A stretch of DNA of 64,000 nucleotides from Rubellimicrobium arenae. Lineage in GTDB: Bacteria > Pseudomonadota > Alphaproteobacteria > Rhodobacterales > Rhodobacteraceae. This document shows positions 50,579 through 59,407 of the stretch, piece by piece. The translations under genes and the position numbers were made by a program. The stretch covers positions 92,886-156,885 of the forward strand of contig NZ_JAFMSS010000011.1 in NCBI RefSeq assembly GCF_017916295.1, written 5' to 3'. The notes below the pieces were generated by a model, which saw nothing but the letters and a program-made list of their open reading frames with translations, searched no databases and was not told the DNA's origin. Numbering within the stretch: the stretch's first letter is position 1; every line of letters begins with the position of its first letter.

Positions 50579-51553
50579 CTAGTAGCTCCGGAATAGGTAG
50601 AGCATGCGTCCTTCGTCGCGATGCTGTCCGCCCAGCCCCGCGCCATACATCGCGGCCCCCAGGGCGATGGCCAGGCCCGCCGTCACGAGGAAGCCGGTCA
50701 ACACCGTCGCCCGGCGTGCCGCGTCGGCGGCGTCGCGGGCGGCCTGCTGGGCCTGATCGATCCGCTGCTGCGCCTCGTCGCGCAACTGGGTTACCTGCTG
50801 GACGGCCTCATCGATCCGGGCGTTGGCCTGATCCGGGGTGAGGTTCGTGTTGCGGGCAACCTCCTCGGCCAGGATCTGGCGATTCGCGTCCGTGAGTTCG
50901 CCCGTCCGCGCGACGTCGAAGATGACATCCCGCGCCACCGGAGAGACGGTCGCGTCGGGGTCGACCTGCGCCCCGGTGCCGCGCAGCAGCCGGTTGTTGA
51001 CCGCCTCGATGGGATTGAAGGCGGACAGGTTCAGCCCGCCGTCGCCCGTCGCCGCGTCGGTCGCGGCCTGGGCCGCGCCGCCAGCCGCCGATCCAAGACC
51101 CTGGACCGCCGATCCGACCGCCTGCGCAGCCCCTTGGGCGATGTTCCCGGCGGCCGTGGTGGCGGTGCTCAGGGCGCCGGCCGCGATCCAGGCGCCGATC
51201 AGGACGCCAAGTCCCCAGACGACCATCCCATGGATCGAATCGCGCGCGCTGACCTCGTCAGGCGTGGCGCCATCGTAACGCCGCCGCATGCGGCCAGCGA
51301 TGTAGCCGCCCGTGCCATAGGACACGAGAATGGTGATGAGAGCCCATAGGCCCGTCAGGATCAACGAAAGGGTGGCGTTCCCTTCGCCCGGCTGGGGCGA
51401 GATCGCGGAAAGGCCCAGTGCCGCGCCGAAGCCCGCGAAGACGACTCCGATCGCGGTGGCGACGACGGCCCCGGCGATGATGGCGTGCCAGTCCACGTAG
51501 TGTGCTGGCGATCCGCCCGATCCAGGCGTGATGATTGTGGTCCGCTCGGCCAT
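50579..51553 (-). CDS. Membrane protein with a long Ala-rich helical region
   Basis: 324 residues. After a short cytosolic N-terminus (MAERTTIITPG) come hydrophobic helices near residues 25-45, 60-85 and 105-130. Then an Ala/Gly-rich amphipathic stretch and a long charged coiled-coil-like helix (TNLTPDQANARIDEAVQQVTQLRDEAQQRIDQ) lead to a C-terminal TM near 290-312. No enzymatic motif. It starts 3 bp after the stop of a 24-residue membrane peptide and shares its EcfG-type promoter, so a role in general stress or the envelope is inferred. Longer in-frame starts overlap that peptide and were rejected. Confidence 0.85.
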   Translation of the reverse strand: MAERTTIITPGSGGSPAHYVDWHAIIAGAVVATAIGVVFAGFGAALGLSAISPQPGEGNATLSLILTGLWALITILVSYGTGGYIAGRMRRRYDGATPDEVSARDSIHGMVVWGLGVLIGAWIAAGALSTATTAAGNIAQGAAQAVGSAVQGLGSAAGGAAQAATDAATGDGGLNLSAFNPIEAVNNRLLRGTGAQVDPDATVSPVARDVIFDVARTGELTDANRQILAEEVARNTNLTPDQANARIDEAVQQVTQLRDEAQQRIDQAQQAARDAADAARRATVLTGFLVTAGLAIALGAAMYGAGLGGQHRDEGRMLYLFRSY

Positions 51554-51555
51554 TG

Positions 51556-51630
51556 TCAGCGCAGCCCCAGCAGCGAGAGGATGGCAAGAACGACGACCAC
51601 GAGGCCGATGAGGTAGATGATCCCGTGCAT
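51556..51630 (-). CDS. 24-residue single-helix membrane peptide
   Basis: ATG 51630 to TGA 51556. The product starts MHGIIYLIGLVVVVLAIL and ends SLLGLR: one transmembrane helix and almost nothing else. A GGAAAGG ribosome-binding site lies 5-11 nt upstream, and an EcfG-type promoter is 59 bp upstream. It ends 2 bp before the next gene. The hydrophobic code, promoter and ribosome-binding site together make it a credible real gene despite its size. Function unknown; it may be a small regulatory or structural membrane peptide of the stress response. Confidence 0.65.
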   Translation of the reverse strand: MHGIIYLIGLVVVVLAILSLLGLR

Positions 51631-51688
51631 GTGTGGCCTTTCCTTTCAGGGCGCGCGGCAGGGACCGCTCGCGCGCATGTGATGCGCC

Positions 51689-51713
51689 AACGGCAAGGCT
51701 TCGCCTTAGTTCC
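51689..51713 (-). promoter_or_regulatory. EcfG-type general stress promoter
   Basis: On the minus strand GGAAC (51713-51709), a 16-bp spacer and CGTT (51692-51689) match the consensus GGAAC-N16/17-CGTT of the alphaproteobacterial general-stress sigma factor. It drives the 24-aa peptide gene and the following membrane protein. Confidence 0.7.
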
Positions 51714-51726
51714 CCGAGGATGCGCC

Positions 51727-52392
51727 TCAGTAGGCCACGTAACGGTCGCGCCGATGGTTTATGGCGATGACGAGGTTCAGGACCGCGGCTCCCAGGGCAC
51801 TTAGCAGCACGGTGGGCAGGTCCAGCACGAGCAGGGCGAGCGCGAACAGCACCGCGTCGAACCCGAGTTGCGTCCAGCCCGCCCGGAACCCTGTCCGGTC
51901 CTGGATGAGCACGGCGACGATGCCAACCCCGCCCAGCGACGCCCCGTGGCGGAACAGAGCGAGCAGCCCCGCGCCCGAGCACAGGCCGAACAGCACGGCC
52001 CCGAACACCGGGTTCAGGTGGGCAAAGCTCATCCATCCCGGAACAAGCCAGGTCAGCGCCGACAACGCCGCAACCGAGATGAAGGTCTTGATGGTAAAAG
52101 CCGGCCCCATCCGTCGCCATCCAAGCCAGTAGAACGGCAGGTTGAGGACGAAGAACACCGCTCCGAAGGGCAGGCCCGTCAGGTAGGACAGCAGAACGGC
52201 AAGCCCGGCCGTCTGGCCGGTGATGAGGCCGAGTTGAGTGAGGATGGCGACCCCCACCGCTGCCATGATGACGCCGAAGGCCAAGCCCTGGGCGTCATCG
52301 ACGGCGGTGTGGGCGGGAGCGGACGGGGACGTCACCGCGCGGGCGGCGTCCCTCGCTGGATCAGCCCGCGAGGGCCTTGTTGAGGTACTCAT
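51727..52392 (-). CDS. YitT-family membrane protein
   Basis: 221 residues. Five membrane helices in the YitT pattern: DDAQGLAFGVIMAAVGVAIL, GLITGQTAGLAVLLSYLTGLPFGAVFFVLNLPFY, HLNPVFGAVLFGLCSGAGLLALFRHGASLGGVGIVAVLIQ. The family is thought to include small transporters or permeases; substrate unknown. The start at 52392 overlaps the icd 3' end by 32 bp on the same strand, so it may be translated from the icd transcript. Confidence 0.88.
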   Translation of the reverse strand: MSTSTRPSRADPARDAARAVTSPSAPAHTAVDDAQGLAFGVIMAAVGVAILTQLGLITGQTAGLAVLLSYLTGLPFGAVFFVLNLPFYWLGWRRMGPAFTIKTFISVAALSALTWLVPGWMSFAHLNPVFGAVLFGLCSGAGLLALFRHGASLGGVGIVAVLIQDRTGFRAGWTQLGFDAVLFALALLVLDLPTVLLSALGAAVLNLVIAINHRRDRYVAY

Positions 52393-53575
52393 CGACCTTC
52401 TCGAGATAGCCCATCGTGGTCAGCCACTTCTGGTCCGGCCCCACGAGAAGTGCGAGGTCCTTGGTCATCCAGCCATCCTCGACGGTCTGGACGGTGACCC
52501 GCTCCAGAGTCTCGGCAAAGCGCATCAGATCGGCGTTGCCGTCGAGCTTGGCGCGGTGCTTGAGGCCGCCCGTCCAGGCGTAGATCGAGGCCACCGAGTT
52601 GGTCGAGGTCTGCTCGCCCCGCTGGTGCTGGCGGTAGTGCCGGGTGACGGTGCCGTGCGCCGCCTCGGCCTCGACGATCTGGCCATCGGGCGTCAGCAGC
52701 ACCGAGGTCATCAGGCCCAGCGATCCGAAGCCCTGGGCCACGGTGTCGGACTGCACGTCGCCGTCGTAGTTCTTGCAGGCCCAGACATAGCCGCCCGACC
52801 ACTTCAGCGACGAGGCCACCATGTCGTCGATCAGCCGGTGCTCGTAATGGATGCCCTTGGACTTGAACTGGTCGGCGAACTCGGCGTCGAACACCTCCTG
52901 GAACAGGTCCTTGAAGCGGCCGTCATAGGCCTTGAGGATCGTGTTCTTGGTGGACAGGTAGACCGGCCAGCCGAGGTTGAGGCCGTAGTTGAACGACGCC
53001 CGCGCAAAGTCGCGGATCGATTCATCGAGGTTGTACATCCCCATCGCCACGCCGGAGGCCGGGGCGTCGAACACCTCCTTCTCGATTGTGGTGCCATCCT
53101 CGCCCACGAACTTCATGGTCAGCTTGCCCTTGCCGGGGAAGCGGAAGTCCGTCGCGCGGTACTGGTCGCCAAAGGCATGGCGGCCCACGACGATGGGCTT
53201 GGTCCAGCCCGGGACGAGGCGCGGCACGTTGCGGCAAATGATCGGCTGGCGGAAGATGACGCCGCCCAGGATGTTGCGGATGGTCCCGTTCGGGGACTTC
53301 CACATCTGCTTGAGCCCGAATTCCTCGACCCGCTGCTCGTCCGGGGTGATGGTCGCGCATTTCACGCCCACGCCATACTGCTTGATGGCGTTGGCGGCAT
53401 CGACCGTGATCTGGTCGTTGGTCCGGTCGCGCTCCTCGATACCGAGGTCGTAGTACTTGAGGTCGACGTCCAGGTAGGGAAGGATCAGCTTCTGCTTGAT
53501 GAAGTCCCAGATGATCCGGGTCATCTCATCGCCATCAAGCTCGACGACGGGGTTCTCGACTTTGATCTTGGTCAT
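52361..53575 (-). CDS. icd: NADP-dependent isocitrate dehydrogenase
   Basis: 404 residues, the homodimeric eukaryote-type IDH common in Rhodobacterales. It converts isocitrate to 2-oxoglutarate in the TCA cycle with NADPH formation. Marks: MTKIKVENPVVELDGDEMTRI at the N-terminus, and GGYVWACKNYDGDVQSDTVAQGFGSLGLM with the metal-binding Asp residues. ATG at 53575 with GAAAGGCC ribosome-binding sequence upstream. Confidence 0.97.
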   Translation of the reverse strand: MTKIKVENPVVELDGDEMTRIIWDFIKQKLILPYLDVDLKYYDLGIEERDRTNDQITVDAANAIKQYGVGVKCATITPDEQRVEEFGLKQMWKSPNGTIRNILGGVIFRQPIICRNVPRLVPGWTKPIVVGRHAFGDQYRATDFRFPGKGKLTMKFVGEDGTTIEKEVFDAPASGVAMGMYNLDESIRDFARASFNYGLNLGWPVYLSTKNTILKAYDGRFKDLFQEVFDAEFADQFKSKGIHYEHRLIDDMVASSLKWSGGYVWACKNYDGDVQSDTVAQGFGSLGLMTSVLLTPDGQIVEAEAAHGTVTRHYRQHQRGEQTSTNSVASIYAWTGGLKHRAKLDGNADLMRFAETLERVTVQTVEDGWMTKDLALLVGPDQKWLTTMGYLEKVDEYLNKALAG

Positions 53576-53666
53576 CGGGGGGCCTTTCACGTCCGCAGCT
53601 TCGGTTGGGCGACCTCATAACGCGGCTGTCGCCGGAAGGATAGGGTATGCCGTGGTATACGGGCCG

Positions 53667-54287
53667 TCAGGCCGCGCCGAAATAGGTCCGCGTCCGATCC
53701 CTGACCCAGGCCCACAGGCGCGGCGCCCCCCGGGCGACCTTGACGCCCACGCGGGATTCGAGCTGCTCGGACGTGACCCCGTAGGTGATCCAGGTCCCGC
53801 CGCCCGAGGCGAGGTTCTGCATCACCGGCTGCACCCGGTCGAGCGACTTCGCGAAGACCGCATCCGGCGTTTCGGCCGCCTCGAACTCCTCCCAGAGGAG
53901 CCGGAAGTCGTGGCCCAGGTCCGGCGGCAGGAGGCCGAAGATCCGTTCGGCCGCCCGACGCTCCGCCGCCAGGATCTCGGCCGAGCCGTGCGCCTGGCCA
54001 TTTGCCGAATGGATGGGGACGTCGCCCACGTCGATCTCGACCAGGTCGTGGAGAAGCAGCATCCGGATCACCCGGTCGATGCGAACGCCCGGGCCCGCCT
54101 GGTCGGCCAGCACCATGGCGTAGAGGGCCAGGTGCCAGCTATGCTCGCCCGAGTTCTCCTGGCGCGAGCCGTCGCACAAGGTCGTGGCCCGCAGGACCGT
54201 CTTGAGCCGGTCGGCTTCCGCGAGGAAGGCCATCTGCCGGGCGAGGCGATCGCTAGCCACGTTCGGCTCGCCCGGTCCGGTCTCCAT
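53667..54287 (-). CDS. HD-domain phosphohydrolase (YfbR/HDDC2-like)
   Basis: 206 residues. HD motif: His in GEHSWHLALYAMVLAD, the His-Asp pair in LLLHDLVEIDVGD, and the distal Asp in AKSLDRVQPV. This matches the 5'-deoxynucleotidase-like HD family that hydrolyses nucleoside monophosphates. It overlaps the upstream hydrolase by 1 bp (TGATG), so both are co-translated. The unit is divergent from the suf operon. Confidence 0.9.
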   Translation of the reverse strand: METGPGEPNVASDRLARQMAFLAEADRLKTVLRATTLCDGSRQENSGEHSWHLALYAMVLADQAGPGVRIDRVIRMLLLHDLVEIDVGDVPIHSANGQAHGSAEILAAERRAAERIFGLLPPDLGHDFRLLWEEFEAAETPDAVFAKSLDRVQPVMQNLASGGGTWITYGVTSEQLESRVGVKVARGAPRLWAWVRDRTRTYFGAA

Positions 54288-54940
54288 CAGCGGGTATTCT
54301 CCGTGAGACGCCGACGCACGTAGCCTTTCACGTTGTCGATCATCCGATCCATGTAGGGATCTTCGAAGAAGTGACCGGCACCTTCGACCACCTCATGGGT
54401 GATCGTGATGCCCTTCTGCTCGTGGAGCTTGTTGACGAGCCCCACGGTATCGGCGGGCGGCGCCACGCGGTCGGCCGAGCCGTTGATGATCAGGCCCGAC
54501 GAGGGGCAGGGCGCCAGGAAGCTGAAATCATACATGTTCGCCGGCGGCGAGACCGAGACGAAGCCCGTGATCTCGGGCCGCCGCATGAGCAGCTGCATCC
54601 CGATCCAGGCGCCGAAGCTGAACCCGGCCACCCAGCAATGCTTGGCGTTGGTGTTCATCGCCTGGAGGTAGTCGAGCGCCGCCGCGGCGTCGGAGAGCTC
54701 TCCGATGCCTTGATCGTACTCGCCTTGGCTGCGGCCCACGCCCCGGAAGTTGAAGCGGAGGACCGTGAACCCGATCTGGTGGAACGCGTAGTGGAGGTTG
54801 TAGACCACGCGGTTGTTCATCGTGCCCCCGAACTGCGGATGGGGGTGCAGGATGATGGCGATCGGGGCGTCCCGGTCCTTCTGCGGGTGGTAGCGGCCTT
54901 CGAGCCGGCCTTCGGGGCCGGGGAAGATGACTTCGGGCAT
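54287..54940 (-). CDS. Alpha/beta hydrolase
   Basis: 217 residues. Short esterase-type hydrolase: MPEVIFPGPEGRLEGRYHP, HPHPQFGGTMNN (oxyanion region), nucleophile Ser in AGFSFGAW, Asp in NGSADRVAPP and His in EGAGHFFED. The start MPEVIF at 54940 was chosen; a long upstream extension of the frame is antisense to other features. It is divergent from iscR, and its control region overlaps the Irr-like box. Natural substrate unknown. Confidence 0.9.
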   Translation of the reverse strand: MPEVIFPGPEGRLEGRYHPQKDRDAPIAIILHPHPQFGGTMNNRVVYNLHYAFHQIGFTVLRFNFRGVGRSQGEYDQGIGELSDAAAALDYLQAMNTNAKHCWVAGFSFGAWIGMQLLMRRPEITGFVSVSPPANMYDFSFLAPCPSSGLIINGSADRVAPPADTVGLVNKLHEQKGITITHEVVEGAGHFFEDPYMDRMIDNVKGYVRRRLTENTR

Positions 54941-54974
54941 GCACGTCCCTTGCGGTACAGGCCGGGAGGCTTTC

Positions 54975-55003
54975 TTGACAGAAACCCTCAGAGACCTTAG
55001 AAC
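54975..55003 (+). promoter_or_regulatory. iscR-suf promoter
   Basis: TTGACA (54975-54980), a 17-bp spacer and TAGAAC (54998-55003). A consensus -35 box and a -10 box that is buried in the iron-box dyad at 54997-55011. The start would lie about 93 bp before the iscR ATG. Confidence 0.6.
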
Positions 55004-55011
55004 AATTCTAA
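54997..55011. promoter_or_regulatory. Irr-type iron box (ICE) over the iscR -10 region
   Basis: TTAGAA-CAA-TTCTAA, a perfect 6-3-6 dyad, matches the alphaproteobacterial Irr consensus. It overlaps the -10 box, so Irr would repress the suf operon under low iron-haem signalling. Binding by IscR instead is possible. Confidence 0.7.
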
Positions 55012-55102
55012 ACCAGCCCTCCGGACGGAAGACTGGTGCTCGGCAGCAGTTAAAGACGCCCGTTCGGCGCGTCAACGGAATTGGCGTTTTTGGGGGCAGG
55101 GG

Positions 55103-55561
55103 ATGAAGCTCTCCACGAAGGGGCGTTATGCGATGGTGGCCTTGGCGGATATCGCCATGCAGCCGGACGGCACGCTCGTGAACCTGGGCGAGATCGCAAA
55201 GCGCCAGGACATCTCGCTCCCGTATCTCGAGCAGCTGTTCGTCAAGCTGCGCCGCGAGGGCCTGGTCGAATCGGTGCGGGGACCGGGCGGCGGCTACCGC
55301 CTGGGCCGACCCGCCTCGGACATCCGCGTGGCCGAGATCCTGGGTGCCGTGGACGAGACGGTGAGCGCCCTGCACAAGGGCGCAGCCGCCCGGAAGGGCA
55401 CCTCGGGGACGACCGCGCAGGCGCTGGCCGACCGGCTCTGGGAAGGGCTCTCGGCGCAGGTCTATGTCTTCCTCCACCAGACCCGCCTGTCCGACGTGGT
55501 TCGCAATCAGCTGGCGCCGTGCCCGGCGGTGCCCTCGCTCCTGGAGCTCGTGGACGATTGA
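55103..55561 (+). CDS. iscR: Rrf2-family Fe-S regulator IscR (one-cysteine form)
   Basis: 152 residues. The winged-helix Rrf2 fold is intact: MKLSTKGRYAMVALADIA and YLEQLFVKLRREGLVESVRGPGGGYRL. The three cysteines of classic IscR (positions about 92, 98, 104) are absent; the only Cys is 140 in LAPCPAVPS. This one-Cys subfamily is known in Rhodobacter, where it still binds a cluster by unusual ligation. It starts the suf operon and overlaps the cysteine desulfurase by 4 bp. Confidence 0.92.
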   Translation: MKLSTKGRYAMVALADIAMQPDGTLVNLGEIAKRQDISLPYLEQLFVKLRREGLVESVRGPGGGYRLGRPASDIRVAEILGAVDETVSALHKGAAARKGTSGTTAQALADRLWEGLSAQVYVFLHQTRLSDVVRNQLAPCPAVPSLLELVDD

Positions 55562-56604
55562 GGCCCCGCGTCTACCTCGACCACAACGCCACGACGCCGC
55601 TTCGACCCGAAGCGCGCGAGGCGATGCTGGCGGCCATGGACGTGGTGGGGAACCCGTCCTCCGTCCATGCCGAGGGGCGCAAGGCCAAGGCCCTGATCGA
55701 GAGGTCGCGCGAACAGCTGGCCGAGGCGCTGGGGGCCGCGCAAAGCGATATCGTCTTCACCTCGGGCGCGACCGAAGCCGCAGCCCTCGCGCTAGCTGGC
55801 CGGACCCTGCATTGCGCCGGCATCGAGCACGAGGCCGTGCTGTCCTGGTGCGATGGCAGCCTGCCGGTCGATCACGATGGCGCGGTCACCGTGTCCGATC
55901 CGGCCCGGTCGGCGTTGCAACTCGCGAATTCGGAAACCGGCGTAGTGCAGGACCTTCCCCAGCATCTCGCCGTCAGTGACGTGACGCAGGCGGTCGGGCG
56001 GCTGCCCTACGCGCATGACTGGTCGGGCGTGCGGATGGTCATCCTGTCCGCGCACAAGTTCGGCGGCCCCAAGGGGGTCGGGGCCTTGATCGTCCCGCGC
56101 GACAGCAACCTCGAGGCGCGGTTGAAAGGCGGCGGGCAGGAGATGGGCCGCCGGGCCGGGACCGAGAACATCCTGGGCATCGTGGCCATGGCGGCGGCGG
56201 CTCGGGCGGCCCTGCGCGACCTGTCGGACGGGGTCTGGGAACGGGTTGCACAGTTTAGAAATATTCTAGAAACCGCGCTTGAGGCCGACTCGCCTGACAC
56301 CATATTGGTGGGGCGCCGGTCGCGGCGCCTGCCCAACACCAGCCTGATCCTGACCCCGGGCTGGAAGGGCGAGACGCAGGTGATGGCGCTGGACCTCGCG
56401 GGGTTCGCCGTCTCGGCCGGCTCGGCCTGCTCCTCCGGCAAGGTCCGGGCGAGCCGGGTCCTGCGGGCCATGGGATATGATGAGGGGTTGGCCGGCTGCG
56501 CGTTGCGCGTGTCCCTCGGCCCCCAGACGACGGAGGACGATGTGCTGCGCTTTGCCGACGCCTTCACCGCCGCACGACGCAAGCAACGGAGCCGGGCCGC
56601 GTGA
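55558..56604 (+). CDS. Cysteine desulfurase (IscS/NifS, group I)
   Basis: 348 residues. It mobilises sulfur from cysteine for Fe-S assembly. YLDHNATTPL at the N-terminus, the PLP Lys167 in SAHKFGGPKG and the catalytic Cys291 in GSACSSGK are intact. A TTG start at 55558 overlaps the iscR stop (TTGA); no better in-frame start is available. It is a second desulfurase besides sufS in the same operon. Codons for QFRNILE (about 232-238) are AT-rich and rare for this genome, and contain an Irr-like dyad. Confidence 0.93.
   Translation: MRPRVYLDHNATTPLRPEAREAMLAAMDVVGNPSSVHAEGRKAKALIERSREQLAEALGAAQSDIVFTSGATEAAALALAGRTLHCAGIEHEAVLSWCDGSLPVDHDGAVTVSDPARSALQLANSETGVVQDLPQHLAVSDVTQAVGRLPYAHDWSGVRMVILSAHKFGGPKGVGALIVPRDSNLEARLKGGGQEMGRRAGTENILGIVAMAAAARAALRDLSDGVWERVAQFRNILETALEADSPDTILVGRRSRRLPNTSLILTPGWKGETQVMALDLAGFAVSAGSACSSGKVRASRVLRAMGYDEGLAGCALRVSLGPQTTEDDVLRFADAFTAARRKQRSRAA
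56255..56269. promoter_or_regulatory. Irr-like box inside the cysteine desulfurase gene
   Basis: TTAGAA-ATA-TTCTAG, one mismatch from the dyad before iscR and with the same 3-bp spacer. It lies in a rare-codon run (TTT AGA AAT ATT CTA GAA) in an otherwise GC-rich gene, about 360 bp upstream of the sufB start. The departure from codon preference suggests selection for the DNA site. Confidence 0.5.
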
Positions 56605-56630
56605 CGGCCTCGGACGAGAGAGGAACACCG

Positions 56631-58207
<1,577 letters not shown>

Positions 58208-58208
<1 letters not shown>

Positions 58209-58549
58209 TGGTCTGGGGCAAGCCGCAGCCCTCGGGACTGGTCCTGACCACGACGCCCAGCGTCGAGGGGCGGCCCATCTCCGACTACCTGGGCATCGTC
58301 GTGGGCGAAGCGATCCTCGGCGCGAACGTGTTCCGGGACGTGTTCGCGCAGATCACCGATATCGTCGGGGGCCGCTCCGGCGCCTATGAGCGGAGCCTGT
58401 CCGAAGCGCGGGACACCGCGCTCCGCGAACTGGAGGAACGGGCCGCTGCCAAGGGAGCCAACGCCGTCGTAGGTGTCGACCTCGATTACGAGGTCATCAA
58501 CAACATGCTGATGGTGTCGGCTTCGGGCACGGCGGTTCGCCTCGGTTAA
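58208..58549 (+). CDS. YbjQ/UPF0145-family protein
   Basis: 113 residues. The family pattern includes TTPSVEGRPISDYLGIVVGEAILGANVFRDVF and a C-terminal GANAVVGVDLDYEV with LMVSASGTAV. The family forms pentameric beta-rich rings and is suspected of metal binding; function unproven. Its ATG overlaps the sufB stop by 1 bp, so it is translated with sufB. Co-location with suf is a recurring feature in this order. Confidence 0.88.
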
Positions 58550-58651
58550 TCAGTCATTCACCCTTGCCGCGCGGTGGCCTAAGGAATTGGCAACCCGACC
58601 TAGGCAAGATCGGTCAAGAACAGCACAGGCCCCAGGGGTCAGGAGACGTAG

Positions 58652-59407
58652 ATGCTGGATATCAGGAACTTGCACGTCGAACTTGAGGAGGACGCGAAGC
58701 CGATCCTCAAGGGACTCGACCTGTCCGTCGGCGCCGGTCAGGTTCACGCGATCATGGGTCCGAACGGCTCCGGCAAGTCCACGCTGTCCTACGTGCTCGC
58801 GGGCCGCGACGGCTACACCATGACGGAGGGCACCGCGCATCTGGGCGATATCGACCTCCTGGCCCTCGAGCCCGAGGAGCGCGCGGCAGCCGGGCTGTTC
58901 CTGGCGTTCCAGTACCCCGTCGAGATCCCGGGCGTGGGCAACATGACCTTTCTGCGGACAGCCCTGAACGCCCAGCGCAAGGCCCGCGGGCAGGAGGAGG
59001 TCTCCTCTGCCGACTTCCTCAAGCTGGTGCGCGCCAAGGCGTCATCCCTCAAGATCGACGCCGACATGCTCAAGCGCCCCGTGAACGTCGGGTTCTCGGG
59101 CGGTGAGAAGAAGCGCAACGAGATCCTCCAGATGGCCGTCCTCGAACCCCGGATGTGCATCCTGGACGAAACCGACTCGGGACTGGACGTGGACGCAATG
59201 CGGCTCGTGTCCGAAGGGGTGAACGCCCTTCGCGACGAGGGACGCGCTTTCCTCGTCATCACGCACTACCAGCGCCTGCTCGACCACATCACGCCGGACG
59301 TGGTCCATATCATGGCGAACGGACGGATCATCCGGACGGGCGGCCCCGAGCTGGCGCGCGAGGTCGAAACCAACGGCTACGCCGATATCCTGGCGGAGGC
59401 GCAATGA
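58652..59407 (+). CDS. sufC: Fe-S assembly ATPase SufC
   Basis: 251 residues. ABC-type ATPase of the SufBCD complex. Walker A GPNGSGKST, Q-loop LAFQYPVEIPGVGNMTFLR (SufC-specific), signature NVGFSGGEKKRNEILQMA, Walker B CILDETDSGLDVDAM. Starts 102 bp after the YbjQ gene and overlaps sufD by 4 bp (ATGA). Confidence 0.97.
   Translation: MLDIRNLHVELEEDAKPILKGLDLSVGAGQVHAIMGPNGSGKSTLSYVLAGRDGYTMTEGTAHLGDIDLLALEPEERAAAGLFLAFQYPVEIPGVGNMTFLRTALNAQRKARGQEEVSSADFLKLVRAKASSLKIDADMLKRPVNVGFSGGEKKRNEILQMAVLEPRMCILDETDSGLDVDAMRLVSEGVNALRDEGRAFLVITHYQRLLDHITPDVVHIMANGRIIRTGGPELAREVETNGYADILAEAQ

Noticed and set aside
55081..55557. N-terminal extension of the cysteine desulfurase in frame through iscR
   Set aside because: The extension is out of frame with the conserved iscR gene and has no motif; the desulfurase fold begins at RVYLDHNATT.
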